From: Bos javanicus
Taxonomy: Eukaryota; Chordata; Mammalia; Artiodactyla; Bovidae
DNA length: 64,000 nucleotides
Direction: 5' to 3'
Assembly: GCF_032452875.1 (NCBI RefSeq)
Contig: NC_083885.1
Location: 32,715,925 to 32,779,924 of the forward strand
This document shows positions 56,019 to 64,000 of this stretch, in pieces. Made by a program: the position numbers and the translations under genes. The stretch's first letter is position 1; every line of letters begins with the position of its first letter. The notes beneath the pieces were generated by a model that did not search any database, had not been told where the DNA came from, and saw only the letters and a program-made list of their open reading frames with translations.

Positions 56019-56286
56019 ATGGAATAGTTTCTTGTTATTAATATTTATAATAATTGATCAATGATTCTTTGGTTTATAAACATCATATGGAGAAGTTGGG
56101 AGGACTAAATGCTGTATTTGATTGAATAAGTTTTCATGAAGTTCTTTGAATAAGTTCTCATGAAGTTCTTACATATCTAGATTTTATATCTATAATGTAT
56201 GTGATCATTGAAAGTTAACAATTTACAAAACCATACTAAAGAGCATAGCAAAGTCAAGAGACAAAAAGGTGAAGAGTCTATATTTT
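56019..56286. other. Unassigned; short near-tandem repeat
   Basis: TTTTCATGAAGTTCTTTGAA at 56131-56150 is echoed by TTCTCATGAAGTTCTTACAT at 56155-56174, a local duplication of about 20 bases. Confidence 0.6.
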
Positions 56287-56885
56287 TTTACATTTATTTT
56301 TAATTGGAGTATGATTGCTTTATGATGCCATGTCGGCTTCTGCCATACAACAAAGTGAGCCAGCCATGAGTATACACGTGCCCTCTCCCTCCGGAGCCTC
56401 CAGCCCACCCTCCACCCCATCCCACTCCTCTAGGTTGTCACAGGGCACTTGCTGAGCTCCGTGTGGTACACAGCAACTTCCTATTGCTCAGCTGCCAAGC
56501 TGTGTCCCACTCTTTGAGACCCCATGGACTGTGGCCTGCCAGGATCCTCTGTCCATGGGATTTCCCAAGAAAGAACACTGGAGTGAGTTGCCATTTCCAT
56601 CTCCAGAACTTCCCATTAGCTATCTATTTTACATATGATAATGTGTATGTTTCAACACTACTCTCTCAACTAGTCCTACCCTCTCCTTCCCCACTGTGTC
56701 CAAAGTCAGTTTTCTATATGTGTCTCTGTTCCAGACCTGCAAATAGGTACCATTTTTATAGATTCCATAAATATGTGTTAATATATATTTGTTTTCCTCT
56801 GACTTATTTGTGTAACAGGTTCTAGGTTCATCCACCTCACTATAATTGACTCAAATGCATTCCTTTTTATGACTGAGTATGAAAC
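56287..56885 (-). mobile_element. Ruminant L1, reverse, 3' end, split by a SINE
   Basis: TTTAATTGGAGTATGATTGC, CCATACAACAAAGTGAGCCA, then after the SINE CATTAGCTATCTATTTTACA, GGTTCATCCACCTCACTATA, CATTCCTTTTTATGACTGAG. The two parts are colinear with the L1s at 10.9 and 36.8 kb. Confidence 0.93.
56486..56606 (-). mobile_element. Bov-A SINE nested in L1
   Basis: GCTCAGCTGCCAAGCTGTGT, CCATGGACTGTGGCCTGCCA, AAGAACACTGGAGTGAGTTG, ends CCATCTCCAG. TSD AACTTCCTATT (56475-56485) / AACTTCCCATT (56607-56617), 10 of 11 identical. Confidence 0.94.
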
Positions 56886-57038
56886 TGCATTTGCTAACAC
56901 GGCTAGCCATTTGTGAGACTCACCATGTCGATATTCATTTCACACTGCCCTGATTATATCTAGCACTCTGTTTCTCTGAACCAAAATTTAGCCTCAGGAT
57001 CCTTCTCAACATAGGACTTTAATTAGCCATTACTAACG

Positions 57039-57391
57039 AAGAAGACTCTTGAGAGTCCCTTGGACTGCAAGGAGATCCAACCAGTCCATCCTGAAGGAGA
57101 TCAGTCCTGGGTGTTCATTGGAAAGACTGATGTTCAAGCTGAAACTCCAATACTTTGGCCACCTCATGCGAAGAGTTGACTCATTGGAAAAGACTCTGAT
57201 GCTGGGATGGATTGGGGGCAGGAGGAGAAGGGGATGACAGAGGATGAGATGGCTGGATGGCATCACGGACTCGATGGACATGAGTTTGGGTAAACTCCGG
57301 GAGTTGGTGATGGACAGGGAGGCCTGGCATGCTGCGATTCATGGGGTCACAAAGAGTCGGACACAGCTGAGTGACTGAACTGAACTGAACT
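57039..57391 (+). mobile_element. BovB LINE, 3' end, 5'-truncated (younger subfamily)
   Basis: GAAGACTCTTGAGAGTCCCT through RVPWTARRSNQSILKEISPG- and SLEKTLMLGWIGGRRRRG-coding sequence, ending GTGACTGAACTGAACTGAAC. No clear TSD. An antisense frame of 82-84 codons is a shadow. Confidence 0.95.
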
Positions 57392-58109
57392 AGACAGAGT
57401 TTTGCCACATGAGATGAAACTTTGTTTCCATCCAAAGGATAAAATACCTATCCTATTGAAAATGACACAAACATGCTTCCATAAAGGTGTCTCACTTAGG
57501 TAAATGTGAACCTGTTTCTGCAAACTTTTAAGGAGAACAGCTGCCCCCATGTCCTGAAGAAGTGCTGGGGAAATTTTCTTCAGTCTTCTTTCCAGATGTA
57601 ACTCTCTTAATAGCCTTTGTCCTGACTGTTAAAGACCTGAGAAAACTCTCTGCTGTGAAAATCTCCTTCAGAGACTGAAGATCTATTTATAGGCTGGGAG
57701 AATTAATAATAATTCTACTACCTAGGCAGTAGGTGTTTGTTAGATTTAAAAAAAAAGCCAGCATTCGCTTGTGTTAAAGGGTCAACAGAAAGACTTTAGG
57801 ACCCACCACCTGAGCACTTCTGGACTGCTGCTTCTCACACAGGCCCCATGATGCATTAGAAAGTCAGGAAAAGAAGCATCACACCTTTATTTGTCTCTGA
57901 GCTCAGAAAAGGTGGTGTGGAGCCTGAAAAGTGTCTAGAAATTAAAGCCAGGTAAATAGGTTTCATAAATTAGTTACAATAGTTGTTACTACCTCTTGGG
58001 GATTGTGTAGGTAACAATCAGCAAATGGCTGATGTTCTAAGACAGAAATCAAACATACCTCTCTGAAGGGATCATGGTGTCCTGAAGCTCCCTGAACGCC
58101 GCGACTTGA
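57392..58109. other. Unassigned non-coding sequence
   Basis: Nothing recognised. Confidence 0.45.
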
Positions 58110-58123
58110 CAGTAACGGTTGAT

Positions 58124-58338
58124 GTGCTCAGTCGCTTCAGTCATGGCCCACACTGCGACCCCATGGACCGCAGCCCACCAGGCTCCTCTGTCCATGGATT
58201 TTCCCAGGCAAGAATACTGAAGTGGGTTGCCATGCCCTCCTCCAGGGGATCTTCCTAACCCAGGGATGGAACCCGAGTCTCTGGCGAGTTTCCTGCCTTG
58301 CAGGCGAACTCTTTACCTCTGAGTCACTGGGGAAGCCC
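58124..58338 (-). mobile_element. Bov-tA SINE, full length, with long TSD
   Basis: Complement begins GGGGCTTCCCCAGTGACTCA and carries a B-box-like GGTTCCATCCC. Flanks CAGTAACGGTTGAT (58110-58123) / CAGTAACGATTGAT (58339-58352), 13 of 14 identical. Confidence 0.96.
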
Positions 58339-58352
58339 CAGTAACGATTGAT

Positions 58353-59049
58353 AACTTATCCAGAGTCAGAACAAGTCCATCCAGAAGGTGGGAGGAAGTG
58401 GTCTGCCGTGGACATCTAGTAAAGGATAGTCACAGAAACACGTGCTGGCAACGTGTAGAAGTGTCTGTGTAAAGATGTCCAGGAGGTGAGTCTTAATGAA
58501 GTGAGGAGGAATCTTAATCAGAGATTGCTTTGCTTGAAATAGGGGAGGGGGGTAGAACAGCAATTCTAGAATTCAGTGACCTTCTTCAGATACATTCAGA
58601 TAACATCTTTCAAGGAAATAACAATGTCCCTAAATCCCTAAATTATTTTTCCCCTTAAGTCCAACCTGTATATTTCAAAGCAGCTACTTTGAAACTAAAA
58701 TATCTAATTATGAATAAAAGTCTACAGCTCACCTCTTGAAGAACTGCCCTGACTGGGTTGTTCTAGCAGCAAGAACAAATTCTTTTCATCAATAATCCTG
58801 TCTAAAAGCCAACATTTTATGCTGAGGAGGGCAGGAGCAGTTTGAATCCCAGGAGAAACTTTTTTGACTTTAATTTTTAATTAAATCGTTTCTTGCCTGC
58901 AATAAAATAGTTTAGGGAAAGGTCATCCACAAAAAAAAAAAAAAAAAAACATGATTTTAAAAGGAGCTGAGAGAATGAGAATAGGAGATGCTTAAAATCT
59001 TCTCTAATTTCCCACAATACTTTTAGAGAGTGATTCAATGTTTAATTAA
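58353..59049. other. Unassigned; poly-A run at 58931-58949
   Basis: A run of 19 A with no recognisable retroelement attached; otherwise nothing. Confidence 0.5.
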
Positions 59050-59275
59050 AGGCAATCAGCATTTATTAAATGCATACGTGTTGAAAATTCTGAGCTGGGG
59101 GTTTAATTTGCTACCATCTCAAAATACCCACAAGGTCTGATCCTAGCTTTATGTTGATTTTTTTTCAAGTGAGGAAACTAAATGTGGGTGGCATGAAGTA
59201 ATGTACCCCTGGTTGTAGATCTGAAAATGGGAACATCTAAGACTAAAACCTCAGGTTTAGTAATTCAATATTATC
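59050..59275 (-). repeat. MIR SINE, reverse
   Basis: CAGCATTTATTAAATGCATA, ACAAGGTCTGATCCTAGCTT, CAAGTGAGGAAACTAAATGT, TGAAGTAATGTACCCCTGGT in reverse MIR order. Confidence 0.72.
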
Positions 59276-60134
59276 TTTCTCAGCCATAATCTTTCTCAGT
59301 GAAGGAAAACACAAAAGAAACTTGAAAAAACACAACGCAAACACTTAGTAATATGTGCAGCCAGAATCTGATAGAAATTCAAATTTTCTGAACACTTTCC
59401 TCTGAAATATGACAATCAGTCCTGCCACTTTTCTTAAATTGGAAACTGTAATGCACTGGGTTAACAGTATTCTTCTTTTACTGATACTTGATACATCTTT
59501 TTCTCAGTAAATGTATTGTGTTTGAGCATATATGCATATGTGGGTGTATAATGTTTGCTTCTAAAACAAGAGGACTTCTGTATTATTCTCCTCAGATGCC
59601 CATTCAAATTAGCCATAGGGGAAAAATTATAAAGTGATGAAATCACGCATTCATGCATACATTCTTTTATTGTCAACAGTACTGTGATCAGTTAACAAGG
59701 TAACACTGGTAAAAAAAATCTTCATTTTGATTTTAAGTAGAATTACATCTCACTATTCTTCAGAAATGCAGAGAAACTTCACATTACTATGGATGGCATT
59801 TTTAGATTTTTAAGTACATAGCAGCCAATCATTCATTTCCCCCCCGCCCCGCCTCTGGGGGAGAACTTTGTTGCACACTAGAAACTTATAAATGAAATTC
59901 CAAAGAAATTAAAATCCTTACGGAACATAGGGAAAAGAACTACATAATTATGTGGTTGTAGTGGTTTGGAGCACTTAGTAACCTGATAAACACTTAAAGT
60001 ATTAATAAGATCGTCATTGTCTCTACTCCAACAGGGTGCTCTGTGTGAATTGCTCTTATAAGCCAATCAAAATCACACATCCTTAGGAAATAAAAAATAG
60101 TACCAATGCCTGAGACGCCTATAGTGCATTCATA
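59276..60134. other. Unassigned non-coding sequence
   Basis: Nothing recognised apart from a C-rich patch (CCCCCCGCCCCGCC) at about 59840-59855. Confidence 0.45.
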
Positions 60135-60320
60135 TTTTTAAGAGTTCACTGTTTCATTAGTCCTCACAAAAGCCCCAGGAACAGCGATAATTTTTCCTCT
60201 TTGGAGAAGAAGACAGAGAACCAGAGACTTAGGCTGGCCGCCTAATTTGACTAATATAGTCAGTGGAAGAGCTTTGACTTACAATATGTTCATCTTCTGA
60301 GGCTAGAGTCACAACTTCCT
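60135..60320 (-). repeat. MIR SINE, reverse
   Basis: TTTCATTAGTCCTCACAAAA, GCCCCAGGAACAGCGATAAT, AGAAGACAGAGAACCAGAGA, CTTAGGCTGGCCGCC, AGTCAGTGGAAGAGCTTTGA. Confidence 0.7.
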
Positions 60321-60409
60321 ACCACAGCTGCCCACAAGGAGCTCCAACAGTTTGATCACTTGAACCACTACTGGCCCATAGTGCTGTAGACTGCTTGCTC
60401 ATTTCCTGA

Positions 60410-60800
60410 CCAAACGTGGAAGTGCCTGCTCTGTGCCCAGGACAGTGCTGGACACTGGGCATGCCGCACTGAGCGAGCACGGTCACCGTGTACAGGGCCA
60501 GGTGAATATTAAACAAGGCAAAGCCTGATGATGGAAAGACGATCAGGTGAGCAAACCAGACAATGTATTTAGAGTGTGTACGGATCAGCAGGTTCTGGGC
60601 CAAAGAGACAGAAGGAGCAAGGCTCTTCGATATGAGTCCTATGAGCTGAGGATGGAGGAGTAGTGTCAGACTATAATAGGTCCATTAGGCCATCAGAATT
60701 TAGCATATCTCTAAAAGTCAGTATGAGGTGACTAAAGGGTCATAACACTGTGGGCAGAGAAAGGGTGATGTGATTACATAGTAGACTGACAATCTTAAGA
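60410..60800 (-). repeat. Possible ancient L2-like repeat, reverse
   Basis: GCTCTGTGCCCAGGACAGTG, CTGGACACTGGGCATGCCGC then later AGGTGACTAAAGGGTCATAA resemble the reverse L2-type 3' end and adjacent sequence. Confidence 0.4.
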
Positions 60801-61034
60801 AGAGTCTACGGAGTTGGGATCTCTGAAGGCAGCAAATGATATCTCCACCTTATTCTCAGCTAAAATAAGCAATACCAGATCAAATAATCAAACCTTTTAT
60901 TTTTTCCTTTTTAAAAAGGTCTCATGGTGCAAAAAGGCTGGGGTAAGGCCGCAATATTTATTATCAGTCCACAAATACTTGGGATATAAAAAAAAATTGT
61001 GTGTAATTTCAGGAGTGGAAATAATCTGAGAAAA

Positions 61035-61125
61035 TCCCAAGTCATAGCCCTTCCCCTTACGGGCAAGGAAACCAAGGGTCAGGAAGTGAGTTATCAGAAT
61101 TCACAGAGCAAGTGAGAGTCAGGAG
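61035..61125 (-). repeat. MIR fragment, reverse
   Basis: CCTTACGGGCAAGGAAACCA, AGGGTCAGGAAGTGAGTTAT, CACAGAGCAAGTGAGAGTCA: reverse MIR core. Confidence 0.65.
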
Positions 61126-61589
61126 GGGCGTTTTCTTGGCTGCCTTAGCATTTTCCATTTCTAGGGAGATGTGAGCAAATTTCCAGGGGATTAATCTCCC
61201 CTCTTCATTCTGCACTGTTTGCAACCAAGATGCTACAGTACCTTTAGATAACAAAGAGTAACAGCTCTCAGTTGACTGGCAAATATCCATTTCAGAAGCA
61301 GTGGGGACATTAAATGCAGGAGGCACGTACACATTTATGCATTTTCCATATCAGAAAATGACCTTGTTAACTGTCATCTTCCCATTGAGCCATCTCCCTC
61401 AGCACAACATATATTAAATTTATGAATACAAGGTATAAATACAGTCACTAGCCATTCATTCAGCCAGCATGTATTAATCACTCGTGTGCATAGCACCATA
61501 ATTCAATTAAATTCAATTCACATTTATAAGTATTTGGAAGGCAGCAAGAGGAAAGAATACCAAATACAATTTTGAATCACACCTTCAGT
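61126..61589. other. Unassigned non-coding sequence
   Basis: 61455-61500 (CATTCATTCAGCCAGCATGT) may be a decayed L2-type end; otherwise nothing. Confidence 0.35.
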
Positions 61590-61765
61590 ACTTCCTGAGG
61601 GAAATGTTAGGTGAGACATATAATAACCTCTGCAAGTCTCAGTTTCCTCCTCAGGAAAAGGAGGATAATAAATAATGACGTCATTGTGGATAAGAGCAAG
61701 TATATAAAGTCATTCTGCACCTAGTCCTTGCACATAAGTGCTTAATACATGTTTTCTAAGTGTAC
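61590..61765 (+). repeat. MIR SINE, forward
   Basis: CTCTGCAAGTCTCAGTTTCC, TCCTCAGGAAAAGGAGGATA, ATAAATAATGACGTCATTGT, CTTGCACATAAGTGCTTAAT in forward MIR order. Confidence 0.85.
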
Positions 61766-62559
61766 AAATGACTTAAAAACACTTTGGGCTTTTTTACTCT
61801 TCTGTTCTTGATTCTCTGTTTCTGCACAGATATTTTGGTATTTCTCTACTAGGAGACCACTTAGAACAGAAATTGTTCATTTGTTGGGTGCACCAAAAAT
61901 GAACCCATTAGTTTTAAATTGACTCAAGGATTATGAAGTGGAATCAGAAAACTGGGTTCCATTTTGCCAGGACTTGGAACACTGTCCCATGCAGAGAGGA
62001 AACACCGCTCCTGTCTCAGGCACTTAAAGATTCTTCTAGACCCATTATATTCCCACCATAAAATGAAACTGATTAATGGCCATTTTAAAATTCCTTCCTG
62101 CCACACTGTGGTTTGGCCAGTGCATGAACTGCTAACTGGCTTCCCAGAGTCCCCGACTATTTCTGTGCGCACAGAACTCAGCTCAGCTGGGGAAGCAGCA
62201 GTGCCTGATTACATTAGTCTTGAGTGCCAAGGACAGGATGGCAGAATCCATGAACTGCTGGGAGAGCCATTTGTGTACTGTATTTCTTTGACCATGTGGC
62301 TGTTTTCCCCATGTGTCAATTTCTGGTTAGAGTTTAGGATGTGCTTGACAGTGCTCACCTTCAAAATGAGGGAGATGGCTCATATTTGAAAACTGTCCTT
62401 ACCGTTTGATCTAATAGACACTCTCTTTATGTATTTAAATGTGAATAATTCTACTGCTTCATGGTACACATACACAGACACGCGCACACACACACAAATA
62501 TAAGTGCACTATGTACTTACACTGTACTTATAAAAATATGCAGATGGATATAGTTAAAA
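61766..62559. other. Unassigned unique sequence with a CA-rich microsatellite
   Basis: A 141-codon plus frame (61964-62389) and an overlapping 82-codon minus frame show no recognised domain, signal or repeat. An interrupted CA/CG tract lies at 62466-62496. Confidence 0.4.
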
Positions 62560-62665
62560 AGACATGGGGTTCAGAATCAGTTGAATTTGGAATTGATCCT
62601 ACACTCAATCTCTTGCCAACTCCATGACTTTGAGTAAGTTATTTTGCCTCTCAGAGCAGGGCCAG
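62560..62665 (+). repeat. MIR fragment, forward
   Basis: GGGGTTCAGAATCAGTTGAA, CCATGACTTTGAGTAAGTTA, TTTTGCCTCTCAGAGC follow forward MIR. Confidence 0.7.
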
Positions 62666-63612
62666 GAGGAAGGTGGTGTCAGAGAGACACCTAGGGTGTA
62701 CACTTTAAGAAGGCATACAAATCCCTGACAGCCTACCTCCTAGCATACTCATTTTGTATCCCAGGAGTCTTGTTTGCCCCACCATCATGCTGGCACTATC
62801 TTGGAGCTTCAGAATCTTATGAATCAAGACATGTAAAGCACTTACTGTACTACTTACCACAGACACCTAGTAAATGGTACCCTTTAACCAGAAACATTCA
62901 CATATATGGGAGTGAGTGTGCCTGGTGCCATCAAAACCACACCCAGCTGTAGTGCCTGGCTCCCTTCCACGCTAGGGCAGAGTAGGTTCTATGACCACCA
63001 AGGGGTCATACCAGAAAGCAACTACTAATAACTTGGCAGGAATTTTGAGATACAGATTAAATAGCAACATGTGAAATTTCTGGGGCAGTCCTGGTAACCC
63101 AGTCCAGCCACACTCCTCATGGAGCCATCAGACTAAAGCAAAGGAATACCAAAATAACATTTGGAATAGCTTTCCTGCTCATTTGAGTTAATTTTAGGGA
63201 ACAAGTAAAATACAAAACCAAAGTAATATTCCACAAGTGAGTCACTGTTCATTTCTGGGGTAGTTTTTTTCCTCTATTATTCACACTTGCACATAATTTG
63301 GCTTGCATTCCATTTAAAGATTTCTTTTTTTGCTGTTGTCTCTTAATAAAGATTGCATCAAGACTATTACTCCATGTCATTAAATGTTTTTACACTGCAA
63401 TTGCTAATGGCTAAAACGAAGGCCATTTCATAGAGGTAGCATGACTACTGGATTTTATAGTATTAGGTTTTGAATTTAGGTCTGAAACACATAATATTTT
63501 GATGGCTATCTTGTACTCATTTATCAGACCACATGTTTATTTATGTATTAATATTTGTCAATGGAATTATGCATCAAATGTCATGAACATGTTTAAAGCT
63601 TCTTAATACCAG
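62666..63612. other. Unassigned non-coding sequence
   Basis: No exon or repeat recognised in about 0.95 kb. Confidence 0.45.
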
Positions 63613-64000
63613 ATTTAATACCAGACCACCTGACCTGCCTCTTGAGAAACCTATATGCAGGTCAGGAAGCAACAGTTAGAACTGGACATGGAACAACAGA
63701 CTGGTTCCAAATAGGAAAAGGAGTACGTCAAAGCTGTATATTGTCACCCTGCTTATTTAACTTATATGCAGAGTACATCATGAGAAACGCCGGGCTGGAA
63801 GAAGCACAAACTGGAATCAAGATTGCCAGAAGAAATATCAATAACCTCAGATATGCAGATGACACCACCCATATGGCAGAAAGTGAAGAGGAACTAAAAA
63901 GCCTCTTGATGAAAGTGAAAGTGGAGAGTGAAAAAGTTGGCTGAAAGCTCAACATTCAGAAAACGAAGATCATGGCATCTGGTTCCATCACGTCATGGGA
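63613..64000 (+). mobile_element. BovB LINE RT segment, continuing past window end
   Basis: Starts ATACCAGACCACCTGACCTG. Open frame 63642-63944 encodes LYAGQEATVRTGHGTTDWFQ, GVRQSCILSPCLFNLYAEYI, LRYADDTTHMAESEEELKS. A TGA at 63942-63944 replaces the leucine of VGLKLNIQ. The QGCILSP glycine is serine here. 5'-truncated in RT; the 3' end lies outside. Confidence 0.95.

Noticed and set aside
61880..61925. Mariner-like end (TTGTTGGGTGCACCAAAAAT)
   Set aside because: Only one short similar word; no inverted partner or transposase remnant found.
1..64000. A CRISPR array or bacterial defence system
   Set aside because: No regularly spaced short repeats with unique spacers; the content is plainly mammalian.

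Overview
The window is nuclear DNA from a ruminant, almost certainly a bovid (cattle, sheep, goat or relative). The diagnosis rests on repeats: about fourteen copies or fragments of the RTE-type LINE BovB, about sixteen Bov-tA / Bov-A / BOV-A2 SINE copies or fragments, one cetartiodactyl CHR-type SINE, and ruminant-type L1 3' ends, over a background of old mammalian MIR, L1M, Tigger and other ancient repeats. I find no convincing cellular protein-coding exon, tRNA, rRNA, CRISPR array, promoter or operon. The longer open frames (up to 184 codons) are LINE endonuclease / reverse-transcriptase remnants or their antisense shadows. The window looks like an AT-rich intergenic or deep intronic region.

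Layout. 1-9 kb: a BovB endonuclease fragment cut by the window edge, two Bov-tA SINEs with target-site duplications (TSDs), a BovB with an odd 5' end at 4.1-4.6 kb, and several MIRs. 9-17 kb: a SINE with a doubled head, an L1 3' end, a BovB, a plus-strand L1 carrying a SINE scrap at its 3' end, a SINE nested in a MIR, another BovB and an L1M. 17-26 kb: BovB with a perfect TSD, a local duplication of non-repeat sequence, a second L1M, and a BovB with a 5' inversion inserted in an ancient repeat. 26-38 kb: a 2.6-kb L1 ORF2 remnant, BOV-A2, a BovB splitting an L1M, a SINE that ends in a CA microsatellite, and another L1. 40-52 kb: CHR SINE, a second SINE-CA pair, the longest BovB (about 2.5 kb, endonuclease plus RT, dead), a Tigger MITE, and a plus-strand BovB. 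52-64 kb: three Bov SINEs with TSDs, a SINE nested in L1, BovB ends, MIRs, and a BovB RT segment running off the right edge.

How the parts work together: nothing here forms a pathway. The mechanistic link is that the SINEs share their body and 3' end with BovB and are thought to be mobilised by its EN/RT protein. The most informative content is insertion structure: TSDs, a 5' inversion, a probable 3' transduction, nested insertions that give relative ages, two BovB subfamilies, and microsatellites born at SINE tails. Family names come from remembered consensus features, so boundaries are approximate to a few bases where no TSD is quoted.
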